Assembly: GCA_016872355.1 (NCBI GenBank)
Contig: VGZY01000027.1
Location: 1 to 32,262 of the forward strand
Origin: SAR202 cluster bacterium
GTDB lineage: Bacteria > Chloroflexota > Dehalococcoidia > Lucifugimonadales > VGZY01
DNA length: 32,262 nt
Reading direction: 5' to 3'
The notes below the pieces were generated by a model, which was not told the DNA's origin, did not search any database, and was given only the letters and a program-made list of their open reading frames with translations. Positions 23,158 to 30,803 of this stretch are shown piece after piece. Each line of letters begins with the position of its first letter. Within the stretch, counting starts at the first letter, position 1. Made by a program: the position numbers and the translations under genes.

Positions 23158-24386
23158 GCCGGCGCTGCGCCCTCCGGCGCGTCGCCCTGCTCTCCATCCG
23201 CCGCGTGCCCGTCGCCGCGACCCTCCGGCTCCGCGGCCATCACGGCCAGCTTCTTCTCCAGCGACGCCCCGAACACCTTCACCTGCCACCGCCTCACTTC
23301 CGGCGCCGCCAACTCCGCCTGCAGCGTGTCCGGCTCGTGCGCCAGCCTCTCAAGACTGACAGCCGGCCAGACCAGAGCAGGGTCCATCTTGAATGCCTTG
23401 CTGTGATCGGTGCGCCACCCCTTCAGCGCGCGGAGGCGGTCCTCGATAATATCCCGCTCAGCCGAGGTCACCCGAGGCCAGCGCGGGCGGGTGGGCGCCG
23501 GTCGGCGGAACACCGGCCCGTTCACCCCGGCCTGCAGCGCCTTTACAAGGCCGTTGGCCTGTGGGTGGTGAGCGTATCGCCCGAGGCCCAGCACCTTGGC
23601 AAGGTCCGCCGCGGGGTCCATCGCAAGCTCGATGAGCGCCGAGTCCGGTATCACGCGGAAATACGCCCGGTCCATTCGCCGCGCCTCACGCTCGCGGAAC
23701 TCCACCAGCGACTTCAGTACCGCAAGCTGCCGGCCGTCCATGCCCAGGGCACCCTTCATGTTAAGGAAGTCCGTCTCGGGGTCGGGCCGCGTGTACCGCA
23801 CCCTGGTCATCCGCACGAACTCCTCCTCCGCCCACTCCAGCCTCTGTAGCTCTGCCAGCTTGCGTCCCAACGCTTCGCGAAGGTCTATCAGGTGGCGAAC
23901 ATCCGAGGCAGCGTACTCGAGGCTCTCCTGGTTGAGGGGCCGTAACGTCCAGTCCGACCGTTGCAGCTTCTTCTCCTTCGGCACGCTCACCTGCAGGTGC
24001 TCCTCAAGGATAGAACCGAGGCCAAGCCGCTCGGAGCCTGTGAATGCCGCAGCGATGCCCGTATCGAAGAGATTGGCCACCCGGAAGCCCCACTCGCGGT
24101 CCAGGCTCCGAATGTCATAGTCCGCGGAGTGGAATACCTTCTCAACGGACGCGTCCGCGAGCACCGCGCCCAGCGGCGCCATTGCGGCGACGGTCAGCGG
24201 GTCTACGATGTAGATGCCGTCAGGGACCGCGATCTGGAGGAGGCAGATTCGCTCCGGATAGCGGTGGAAGCCGTTGGACTCCAGGTCGATAGCGACCGTT
24301 CGGCTGCGGGCGATGTGCTCAAGTGCAGAAGAAAGTTGGGACTCGGTTGTGACTATCTCGGCGGGGGTCGTCGGGGCCTGGGTCAT
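23154..24386 (-). CDS. rnd: Ribonuclease D
   Basis: 3'-5' exoribonuclease used in tRNA and stable-RNA trimming, 410 aa. The DEDDy catalytic set is visible: VAIDLESNGFHRYPE (Asp, Glu), HSADYDIRSLDRE (Asp) and EYAASDVRHLIDL (Tyr, Asp). An HRDC domain (about residues 205-285, GRQLAVLKSLVEFREREAR) follows, then a Pro/Gly/Glu-rich tail. GGAG lies 4 bases before ATG 24386. A hairpin (24399-24406 with 24417-24424) stands just upstream of that site and could influence initiation. Confidence 0.95.
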   Translation of the reverse strand: MTQAPTTPAEIVTTESQLSSALEHIARSRTVAIDLESNGFHRYPERICLLQIAVPDGIYIVDPLTVAAMAPLGAVLADASVEKVFHSADYDIRSLDREWGFRVANLFDTGIAAAFTGSERLGLGSILEEHLQVSVPKEKKLQRSDWTLRPLNQESLEYAASDVRHLIDLREALGRKLAELQRLEWAEEEFVRMTRVRYTRPDPETDFLNMKGALGMDGRQLAVLKSLVEFREREARRMDRAYFRVIPDSALIELAMDPAADLAKVLGLGRYAHHPQANGLVKALQAGVNGPVFRRPAPTRPRWPRVTSAERDIIEDRLRALKGWRTDHSKAFKMDPALVWPAVSLERLAHEPDTLQAELAAPEVRRWQVKVFGASLEKKLAVMAAEPEGRGDGHAADGEQGDAPEGAAPA

Positions 24387-24398
24387 TTTACTCCGGTA

Positions 24399-24424
24399 AA
24401 GGGCCGGATTTGCCAGCGGCCCTT
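24399..24424 (-). promoter_or_regulatory. Hairpin in the 5' leader of rnd
   Basis: A perfect 8-bp stem AAGGGCCG/CGGCCCTT with a 10-base loop ends 4 bases before the GGAG site of rnd. It may tune translation. No T-run follows on the minus strand, so it is probably not a terminator. Confidence 0.35.
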
Positions 24425-24473
24425 ACTTAAAGGATATACCAAAAAACGACTACTCTGCGAGGTTTAGGAAGGC

Positions 24474-25613
24474 CTATCCCTCCTGCGGCCCCAGGTCCGG
24501 ATCGCCGCCCAGCCGGTAGTAGTTTCGCCCCATCAGGTACCTCACTTCCACCTCGACGTCCCGCAGCGCGGGCGCCGGCGTCACATCAGGGTCGCGACCT
24601 TCCAGCACCGCTTCGAACACGTTACGCCCCTGGACTGGCCAATGCTCCCTGTCCAGATGGAATACGTACCAGTAGCCCTGAACGCGGTACCGGGGGGCCT
24701 TGCCGTAGAAGGAGTTCACTGTGCGGCGCAGCGAGTCCGGCAGCTCGGCGCCGTTCAGGCTGACCCGGTACGCATCGCGCTCCGTGGAGTTCACCACCCT
24801 GCACCGCAGTACGACTTCGTGCACCCTGCCCATCGTGTCCCACCGGGAAAGGTCGTCGCTGATCATGAATTCGACTGATTCCGGGGCGCCCTGGACGAGC
24901 TCTCGTGGGAGCTGCATCGTTATGCCGGGCTCCGGCTCGGGCTCGGGGAAGCGGCCCATCGCGGTCGGCACGAAGTACAGCTTGTCCTTCGGCGCCATCA
25001 CGTCCGGGTGCGGTATCTCCCTCAGCTTCTCGTACACCCTGGCGTCGTACGGCCATAGCCCGTGCCAGTAGGCCACATACAGCCCGTCCACGCCCTGCGC
25101 CCAGTAGTTCGTCGCGGCAGCCCGGATCGCCGAAATCGGCCCGTGGTGGACGCGATCGGAGTCGATGATGCTCTGGATGGTCGCGTGCACCCGGGTACCC
25201 GTGCCCTTCGCCGCCTCCACGAGCGGCCCATAGTCGGTCATCTGGTCGCACAGCTCCGGCCCCTGATAGGTGTTACCGATTAACACGTCAACAATCCCCT
25301 CCCTCGCCCAGCCGGCCGGGTCCAGCCCGATGGACAGGCAGCCTTCGACGCTGGCCGGCACGCGCACCGCCAGCTCTCGATCCGCGCCGCTTTGCTTCAC
25401 GGCGTCATGCACGCGCCTTACCCAGGCGGTCATGACCTCAGTGCCGCGCTCCACATCGCCGGGGTGGAAATAGCACGGCACGTAGTTCAGATGAAGCTCA
25501 AAGCCGTCCACGGGGTAATTGTTCAGTACCTCCTCTATGAGGGAGAAGCGCTCCTCCCTCGCCTCCTCATGCATGAAGTCCAGCCCGGTGTACCGCCTGT
25601 CGTTTGGGTCCAC
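24474..25613 (-). CDS. TIM-barrel glycosidase-like protein, C-terminal part of broken gene
   Basis: 379 residues from a GTG (Val in the full frame) at 25613. It includes barrel strands DGFELHLNYVPCYFHPGD, IVDVLIGNTYQGPE and VDGLYVAYWHGLWPYD, followed by a C-terminal beta domain ending near VEVEVRYLMGRNYYRLGG. This looks like the family-10-like or 'hypothetical glycosyl hydrolase' barrels common in carbohydrate-degrading bacteria. A TGA at 25664-25662 separates it from its N-terminal half in the same frame. I cannot name a substrate. Confidence 0.7.
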   Translation of the reverse strand: MDPNDRRYTGLDFMHEEAREERFSLIEEVLNNYPVDGFELHLNYVPCYFHPGDVERGTEVMTAWVRRVHDAVKQSGADRELAVRVPASVEGCLSIGLDPAGWAREGIVDVLIGNTYQGPELCDQMTDYGPLVEAAKGTGTRVHATIQSIIDSDRVHHGPISAIRAAATNYWAQGVDGLYVAYWHGLWPYDARVYEKLREIPHPDVMAPKDKLYFVPTAMGRFPEPEPEPGITMQLPRELVQGAPESVEFMISDDLSRWDTMGRVHEVVLRCRVVNSTERDAYRVSLNGAELPDSLRRTVNSFYGKAPRYRVQGYWYVFHLDREHWPVQGRNVFEAVLEGRDPDVTPAPALRDVEVEVRYLMGRNYYRLGGDPDLGPQEG

Positions 25614-25661
25614 GCCTCCCTTCGCGCGTATCTCGAAGTGCTTGTTGTCGAAACGGAAGTC

Positions 25662-26065
25662 TCAGCAGCGGGTATCCACCCCGCGCTTGCCGGTCGGGCA
25701 CTGCACGAGCAGCGTCGGGTACAACAACAGCCCTTTCGCGTGCGCCCTGTCCGCGACAACCCGAAGAGGGTCGTTCCCCGTGTCGATCAGCCGCCTAACG
25801 TTCTTGGCGGCCCGGTGGAACAGGATGTGCGGCCACTTTTCCACATTGTGTCCCCACAGTTCCCCCACTTTCGTGTCGTGCATCACCGTGCGCCCATCCC
25901 CCAGGCAGAACATCAGCGCATCCACCGGCGTGCCCGCCAGCTCGTCCACCGCCGACTCCAGCTCCTCGCGCGGCATGGGGGTTCGTACTGGTAGACAAGG
26001 TTGTGGCGGCCGTCGTTGTAGAACATCATGCGGGGTTTCGACGTACGTAGTTTTTGCGCGCTCAT
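25662..26065 (-). pseudogene. N-terminal half of the same glycosidase-like gene, with a frameshift
   Basis: ATG 26065, with AGGGGG about 7 bases upstream, starts MSAQKLRTSKPRMMFYNDG. At YQYEPP the frame shifts at a C5 tract (plus-strand G at 25977-25981). One more C would join it to MPREELESAVDELAGTPVD. That second frame runs on as ALMFCLGDGRTVMHDTK and KNVRRLIDTGNDPL to TGA at 25664-25662, then continues in the same frame as DFRFDNKHFEIRAKGG into the C-terminal part. The restored product would be about 530 aa. One frameshift plus one nonsense codon makes real decay fairly likely, though base errors remain possible. Confidence 0.72.
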
Positions 26066-26240
26066 CCCGGGCCCCCTGTCTGTGCGTAGGTAAAAAACCA
26101 TTTCGAAAGTAGGTGCGCTTTAGGTGAATAAGTTGGTGAAATGGTCAATGGACAACATCGTAATACGGCCTAATAATCTACCTCTATTACGTCTCTACGC
26201 GCAATGCAACCGTTATCGTTTCCGTTATTCGGAGGCGCTT

Positions 26241-26300
26241 GAGGGAGGCAAGCTGCCGAAAAGCAGCAACGCAAACGGGGCTGCAGCATTCTTATCTTTC
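26241..26300 (+). promoter_or_regulatory. Possible riboswitch-like leader (c-di-GMP-I resemblance)
   Basis: GGCAAGCTGCCGAAAAGCAG is followed by CAACGCAAACGGGGCTGC: a GCTGC/GCAGC hairpin with a GAAAA-type loop, bracketed by GGCAA and ACGCAAA. The order GCAA, hairpin with GAAA-like loop, ACGCAAA, then CGGG-CT recalls the GEMM (c-di-GMP-I) aptamer. The usual GCC before CGGG is missing, and I cannot build a convincing third stem. It ends just before the ATG at 26314. Confidence 0.3.
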
Positions 26301-26313
26301 ACGGGGGTGGGGA

Positions 26314-26802
26314 ATGGAACTTCATGCGCGGGCCCGCAGGGGATTTCCTTTCATGGCCTATTTCTTCGTAGCCTTTGCCATAGGCATCTCCAGTCTTCAA
26401 CAGTCCGGCAATAGCGCCGATCTACCCGCTGCGGAAATCCAGGTCGCGGCCACGGCGATCGTGAGGTCTGACCAGGGGCTGCTCGTGAGTCTTGTACGTA
26501 CCCCGGCCGCCCAGATCACCGATAGCATGGCGCCGCTCGACCTCGTCCGGACCACCGTCTCGACCGTGCAGGGCACCGTCCAACCTTACGCGAACGCCGG
26601 CGACGGCCGGGAGGGAGAGATTATCCCGGCACGATTGGCCGACAGCGACGACGCGAGCCGCGCCCTGTGTATTGTGCCGAATATGGCCGACATGTGGTAC
26701 GCCGCGCTCGCACGGGGCGCGGTCCACAACCTCAATGGCCCTTTCACCGCGTGGACATTCGCGGAGATAGGGCGGGCCGGCGACGCCGGCGCGGACCAGT
26801 GA
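26314..26802 (+). CDS. Small exported or membrane protein of unknown function
   Basis: 162 aa from ATG 26314, with GGGGGTGGGGA directly before it. A basic start (ELHARARRGFPF) precedes a hydrophobic helix (MAYFFVAFAIGISSLQQ, residues 14-30), so it is a signal peptide or anchor. The mature part is mixed alpha/beta (AATAIVRSDQGLLVSLVR, then ALCIVPNMADMWYAALARG) with no motif I know. ATG 26353 is an alternative start. It is followed by a strong terminator and preceded by a possible riboswitch, so it is probably a single-gene unit. Confidence 0.6.
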   Translation: MELHARARRGFPFMAYFFVAFAIGISSLQQSGNSADLPAAEIQVAATAIVRSDQGLLVSLVRTPAAQITDSMAPLDLVRTTVSTVQGTVQPYANAGDGREGEIIPARLADSDDASRALCIVPNMADMWYAALARGAVHNLNGPFTAWTFAEIGRAGDAGADQ

Positions 26803-26837
26803 CAGGATGGCCCCGACACCGTGTCGGGGCCATCCTG
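26803..26837 (+). terminator. Perfect 17-bp hairpin terminator
   Basis: CAGGATGGCCCCGACAC and its exact reverse complement are separated by one base, then CTTTGCC. The stem is very strong but the T-run is short. It closes the gene ending at 26802 and isolates the oxidoreductase unit. Confidence 0.75.
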
Positions 26838-26910
26838 CTTTGCCTCGTTGACTGCCGATACCCGAGCTAGTATTCTGCCCGTTGACCCTATCCCACGCCG
26901 GAGACCATCC

Positions 26911-27936
26911 ATGCCCGAGACCCTCAAGGTAACCCAGATCGGCATCGCGCACACCCACGCCAACAACGCCCTTGCCGCCGCGTCGCGGCCCGTGACGAAG
27001 CAGCTCAACATGGAAATGGCAGGCATATACGAGCCGGACCCCGACATGTGGGAGGCCCGGCACAAGCGGCCGGAGTACGCAGACATCCCGAAGTTCGACT
27101 CCGTGGACCAGATTCTGAACGACCCCTCGATCAAGGCCGTATTCATCCAGACCTGGCCGTGGGAGTGCCTGTATTGGGCGCGGCTCGCGCTGCAGGCGGG
27201 CAAGCACATCCACCTGGACAAGCCTCCGGGCCTGTCTTTGCCGATGCTCAAGGAGCTGTACGCGCTGGCCGCGTCGAAAGGCCTCTTCATCCAGATGGGG
27301 TACATGTGGCGCTTCAACGCGGGCTTCGAGTGGGCGCAAAAGGCGGTCAAGGACGGGCTGATCGGACGCGTCACGTTCGCCCGATTCCGCGCGGGCAGCG
27401 TGCCGGAGTACTGGAACCGCAACCATGTGCACCAGTTCCCGGGCGGCATCATGCAGGAGGAGTCGTGCCACCTGTTCGACCAGGCGGCGGCGATGTTCGG
27501 CAGGCCGGACAAGATCACGCCGATCCTTCGCTCCGACGCGCGCGGCTTCGAGGGCATGCCGCCCGGCGTCGATAACGCCATCGTCATCATGGAGTACGAG
27601 AAGCAGGGCGCGATGGCCGTAATCGAGGCAACGGGCACCGAGAGCGACCCCGGCCCTCACCGCCACGCGGAGATCCATGGGCTGGAAGGCTCCATCGTCC
27701 TCCAGCCGATAGAGCCGCCCGCCATCGACCTGTGCCTCCGCCAGGACAAGGGCGAGTACAGGAAGGGCTGGCAAAAGATCGCCGTAGAGAACAGGCCGCG
27801 CTACACGCTGGATCTGGTGGAGTTCGCTGGAGTCATCCGCGGCGAGATCAGCCCGCGCTTCACGCCCGAGCACGACCTGATCGCCCACGAGACGCTCATC
27901 CGTGCCTGCGGCGGGGTGATGCCTGCGGGGAAGTAG
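26911..27936 (+). CDS. Gfo/Idh/MocA-family oxidoreductase
   Basis: NAD(P)-dependent sugar or cyclitol dehydrogenase type, 341 aa. The Rossmann start is VTQIGIAHTHANN, a variant without the usual GxGxxG. The domain ends with the family motif as HIHLDKPPG (normally EKP). The second domain has FIQMGYMWRFNAGFEWAQ, GGIMQEESCHLFDQAAAMFG with the catalytic-type His, and GPHRHAEIHGLEGSI. ATG 26911 has GGAGA 7 bases upstream. The stop TAG is the first base triplet of the heptamer array B. Substrate is unknown; neighbouring kinase, NUDIX and sialidase-like genes suggest carbohydrate use. Confidence 0.92.
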   Translation: MPETLKVTQIGIAHTHANNALAAASRPVTKQLNMEMAGIYEPDPDMWEARHKRPEYADIPKFDSVDQILNDPSIKAVFIQTWPWECLYWARLALQAGKHIHLDKPPGLSLPMLKELYALAASKGLFIQMGYMWRFNAGFEWAQKAVKDGLIGRVTFARFRAGSVPEYWNRNHVHQFPGGIMQEESCHLFDQAAAMFGRPDKITPILRSDARGFEGMPPGVDNAIVIMEYEKQGAMAVIEATGTESDPGPHRHAEIHGLEGSIVLQPIEPPAIDLCLRQDKGEYRKGWQKIAVENRPRYTLDLVEFAGVIRGEISPRFTPEHDLIAHETLIRACGGVMPAGK

Positions 27937-28015
27937 TTGGTAGTTAGTAGTAGGTAGTTGGCCAGAAGGCGGGAAGTAGGTAGTTGGAAGTTTGTAGTTG
28001 GTCGTTGGCCAGACG
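27934..28015 (+). repeat. Heptamer tandem array B, two blocks ending in TTGGCCAGA
   Basis: Block one reads TAGTTGG, TAGTTAG, TAGTAGG, TAGTTGG, then CCAGAAGG. Block two reads TAGTTGG, AAGTTTG, TAGTTGG, TCGTTGG, then CCAGACGGGAAA. The period is exactly seven. The first unit supplies the stop codon of the oxidoreductase gene. Confidence 0.75.
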
Positions 28016-28057
28016 GGAAATAGGGGCGTTGCCCCCAAAATAACGCGGAGCATTGTG

Positions 28058-28684
28058 ATGCGCCTCATACTCATCGGCCCCGAATACGTCGGCAAGACGA
28101 CGCTTGCGAATGCGCTTCGCGACTGGGGCAAGGCGCGCGGCCGCGTATTCCACATGGACGACGGCGACTTCACGATCCCCGACTACCACCACCTCAACAA
28201 GGCCGAGCAGGAGGCGATGGTAGCCCTCCCGCCTGTCTTGAAAGAGCGGTTCCAGCGCATGGTGATCTACTACCACCTGGACGTCATCTCGCGGTGGGAG
28301 GACTGCATCCTGGGCGGCTACCACATTGAGCAGAAGATCTACGGCCCTCGGTACTACCATCCCGGCATCCCGGTGACCTTCGAGCGCTACGTGGAGTCCA
28401 AGCTCCCGCACGACACCATCCTGGTCAACATGACCGCGAAGCCGGACGTCATCCGCGCCCGGATGAAGGCGGAACCGCACCCCTACCAGCTTCTCAAGCC
28501 GAGCGAGGTGGAGGAGGTACAGGCGGAGTTCGAGAGGGAGTTCTTCACCTCCTGGATTACGCGCAAGGTGACGCTGGACACCTCCTACGTCCAGCCGGAG
28601 CAGCTGCTCAAGCTGTTCCTCCAGGCCGTGCGGCCCAAGCTGAACACCCGTGACCTGTTGCTGACCGGCGAGGAGCGGATCTAA
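28058..28684 (+). CDS. P-loop kinase-like protein
   Basis: 208 aa beginning MRLILIGPEYVGKTTLANAL, a Walker A loop (GPEYVGKTT, residues 7-15) at the extreme N-terminus as in small-molecule kinases. Later parts include HMDDGDFTIPDYHH, DTILVNMTAKPDVIRARM (a lid- or base-binding-like segment) and a helical C-terminus. CGGAGC lies 7 bases before ATG 28058. It is followed after 21 bases by a NUDIX gene, suggesting nucleotide or sugar phosphate chemistry. The substrate cannot be told from sequence. Confidence 0.8.
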   Translation: MRLILIGPEYVGKTTLANALRDWGKARGRVFHMDDGDFTIPDYHHLNKAEQEAMVALPPVLKERFQRMVIYYHLDVISRWEDCILGGYHIEQKIYGPRYYHPGIPVTFERYVESKLPHDTILVNMTAKPDVIRARMKAEPHPYQLLKPSEVEEVQAEFEREFFTSWITRKVTLDTSYVQPEQLLKLFLQAVRPKLNTRDLLLTGEERI

Positions 28685-28705
28685 GTCCCGCCGTAAGGAA
28701 ACCCC

Positions 28706-29158
28706 ATGACCGTCGAACGCGTGGAAAAGGTTACTGCGGTCGTCCTTCGCCCCGGCAAGAGCGGCGCGGCCGAGATGCTCGTCTTCGACCACCCCTTGAA
28801 AGAAGGCGGCTCCATGATCCAGCTCCCGGCCGGCACGCTGGAGAAGGATGAGACCACGGAGGCGGGCGCCCTTCGCGAGCTGTTCGAGGAGACCGGCGTC
28901 CAGGGGGAGCCGGTGGCGCTCGCCGGAGTTCGCGATGAGGAGTGGCAGGGCCAGCTCCGCCGCCGCTGGATCTACATCGTCCGACCGCCCGAAGGGCTGC
29001 CGGGCGAGTGGCCGTACAGCTGCGACTGCGGCACCCCGATCCTCTTCCGCTGGATGCCGTTCGATACGGCGCAGATCTTCGAGCCGCAGCAGCCATGGGT
29101 AGAAATGGCGCGGGAGTGGGCGAGGAAGAGCAGCCTGGAAAAGGGAGCGAGATCGTGA
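28706..29158 (+). CDS. NUDIX hydrolase
   Basis: 150-aa pyrophosphohydrolase with a full Nudix box (G-x5-E-x7-R-E-x2-E-E-x-G, from GTLEKDE to RELFEETGV, about residues 47-69). It cleaves a nucleoside diphosphate linked to another group. AAGGAA lies 6 bases before ATG 28706. Its stop overlaps the GTG of the sialidase-like gene (GTGA), so the two are coupled. An unusual CDCG pair lies near residue 110. Confidence 0.92.
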   Translation: MTVERVEKVTAVVLRPGKSGAAEMLVFDHPLKEGGSMIQLPAGTLEKDETTEAGALRELFEETGVQGEPVALAGVRDEEWQGQLRRRWIYIVRPPEGLPGEWPYSCDCGTPILFRWMPFDTAQIFEPQQPWVEMAREWARKSSLEKGARS

Positions 29159-30285
29159 AACACCGTCTTGAGATCGTGGAGGATGGCCTGCTGTTCGCCA
29201 ACAAGTACCCGGCAGACTGGGCCATCCATGCGTATTACCCCCGGATTATCGAGCTAAAGCCGAAGGATCTGCTGTGCGTCTACCGTCGCGCCTCGGCGCT
29301 GTACGCGGACGACGCGCGGTCCTGGGTGCTGCGCTCCACGGATAACGGCAAGACGTGGCAGGACGAGGGGCGCCTTTACGACGGCTCGCAGGACGCGAAG
29401 CACTATTCGTACTCGGTAATGAACCTGACGCAGATGCGCGACGGCCAGATCGTCGTCACCGGCCACCGCTTCCACAGGCCGACACCAACGACGCCGATGT
29501 ACGACGACAAGACGGGCGGCATTCTGCCCGTTGAATTCGTCCTCCACCGGTCGTTCGACGGCTGCCGCACCTGGACGCCGCCCGAGGTCCCAACCCTTCC
29601 CGACCGCCACATCTTTCCCTACGACAGCATCACGGATCTCGATAACGGCGCGTGGCTCAGCGCCGGCGACTGGGAGGTCATCGGCGCTGAAAAGGACCCT
29701 CTCAAGCCGCACGTTATGGCCGTGGTCTCAGGCGACAAGGGCAAGACGTGGAAGGTGCTCGCGCCTATGGCCGGGGCGGGTCGCGGCTCGCCGAAAACGT
29801 TCTGGCACACCCGGGTGAACCGGTTGCCGGACCGGCGGCTGATAGCATACGCATGGACGGGGGACGAGACGGGGCAGAAGATGCTCACGCTCCACCGCAT
29901 CATCGGCACGCCTGACGCCACGAAATGGAGCGCGCCTGAGCCGACGAACCTGCAGGGCCAGACCAACCGGCCGGTGAGCATGGGCGGCCAGAACGTCGCG
30001 GTGGTGATGTCTGATAGGGAGTCGAAGAATCCGGGCATCTACGTGGCGCTGTCCGAGGATGGCGGATTGAGGTTCGACACGGACCGCTGGGTGCAGATAT
30101 GGGACGCCTACGGGACGGATAGCATCGGCGTGCCGCGGACGGACAAGTACCCGTCAAGCCACGACAACATTGCATTCGGCGCGCCGGACGCGATACGCCT
30201 CTCGGACGGCGATATCATGGCCAGCTTCTGGGGAAGCCAGCGCGGCCAGATGGTGGTGCGCTGGGCGCGCGTGCGGATGGTGTGA
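29155..30285 (+). CDS. Sialidase-like BNR/Asp-box protein
   Basis: A 376-aa beta-propeller-type protein starting at GTG 29155, with GGGAG 8 bases before it and the GTGA overlap with the NUDIX stop. Asp-box motifs S-x-D-x-G-x-T-W are visible: RSTDNGKTW, RSFDGCRTW, VSGDKGKTW and the weaker LSEDGGLRF. A YPRIIELKPKDLLCVYRR opening is typical of exo-alpha-sialidase-like proteins. No signal peptide is seen, so it should act in the cytoplasm, unlike most secreted sialidases. Glycosidase activity on sialic acid is not shown by these motifs alone. Confidence 0.88.
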   Translation: MKHRLEIVEDGLLFANKYPADWAIHAYYPRIIELKPKDLLCVYRRASALYADDARSWVLRSTDNGKTWQDEGRLYDGSQDAKHYSYSVMNLTQMRDGQIVVTGHRFHRPTPTTPMYDDKTGGILPVEFVLHRSFDGCRTWTPPEVPTLPDRHIFPYDSITDLDNGAWLSAGDWEVIGAEKDPLKPHVMAVVSGDKGKTWKVLAPMAGAGRGSPKTFWHTRVNRLPDRRLIAYAWTGDETGQKMLTLHRIIGTPDATKWSAPEPTNLQGQTNRPVSMGGQNVAVVMSDRESKNPGIYVALSEDGGLRFDTDRWVQIWDAYGTDSIGVPRTDKYPSSHDNIAFGAPDAIRLSDGDIMASFWGSQRGQMVVRWARVRMV

Positions 30286-30343
30286 GGGGGGGCGGGCCTC
30301 GATGGCGTGGAGCGATGAATTGGGGACGGCGAGGGCGGTCCTC

Positions 30344-30406
30344 CCTCCTCTCCCTGAGGGAGAGGCCTACGGGGCCTTGTCCGTAGGGTGAGGGCTATGG
30401 CTGTTG
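30344..30406. repeat. Left inverted repeat arm of the DUF559 cassette
   Basis: A 63-base arm made of two hairpins: CTCTCCC/GGGAGAG, then CCTACGG/CCGTAGG, ending GGGTGAGGGCTATGGCTGTTG except for its last base pairings. Its reverse complement matches the right arm at 30792-30856 apart from the second hairpin stem. Confidence 0.8.
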
Positions 30407-30431
30407 GGTTTCGCTCCCGGAAATCTTAACT

Positions 30432-30803
30432 ATGAAGATAGACCGCAACATGACTTCACATGCCCGAGCGCTGCGACGTGAATCGACGCCCGCAGAAGTG
30501 GTTCTCTGGGCGAGACTGAAGGGCCGGCAACTCGGCGGGTACAAGTTCCGACGACAGCAGCCAATCGGACGGTTCGTCGCGGACTTCTTGTGCGTCGAAA
30601 GGAAGGTCGTCATTGAACTGGACGGCGGGCAGCATAACGAAGATAGTCAGCTAACGCGGGATGACGAAAGGACGCGGAACATAGAGGCCATGGGTTATCG
30701 CGTCCTGAGGTTCTGGAATATCGACGTCAGCAAGAACATTGACGGGGTTATGACCAGGATATCGGAGGCGCTGTCGGCAGAGAACGAAGCACAACAGCCG
30801 TAG
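30432..30803 (+). CDS. DUF559 (Vsr-like) endonuclease-domain protein
   Basis: A 123-aa protein of the DUF559 family with the PD-(D/E)xK-type core: LWARLKGRQLGGYKFRRQQ, FVADFLCVERKVVIELDGGQ (Asp, Glu) and YRVLRFWNIDV. It resembles very-short-patch repair endonucleases. It stands between two inverted repeat arms, and its last codons and stop lie in the right arm. ATG 30432 is preceded by GGAAA. DUF559 genes are often found singly beside short repeats, which suggests a small mobile or repeat-linked unit rather than a host repair operon. Confidence 0.9.
   Translation: MKIDRNMTSHARALRRESTPAEVVLWARLKGRQLGGYKFRRQQPIGRFVADFLCVERKVVIELDGGQHNEDSQLTRDDERTRNIEAMGYRVLRFWNIDVSKNIDGVMTRISEALSAENEAQQP

Noticed and set aside
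25662-25664. TGA as selenocysteine in the glycosidase-like gene
   Set aside because: The family is not a redox enzyme, no convincing stem-loop follows, and a separate frameshift in the same gene points to decay or base error.
26097-26145. ACCATTTC/GAAATGGT inverted repeat in the gap after the glycosidase-like gene
   Set aside because: The 8-bp arms are 33 bases apart with no linked signal; likely chance.
26422-28173. Long minus-strand open frame of 583 codons
   Set aside because: It is antisense to a clear Gfo/Idh/MocA gene and crosses the terminator and heptamer array. Its composition (Arg/Leu/Val/His-rich, repeated LPTTNY from the repeats) is that of a high-GC shadow frame.
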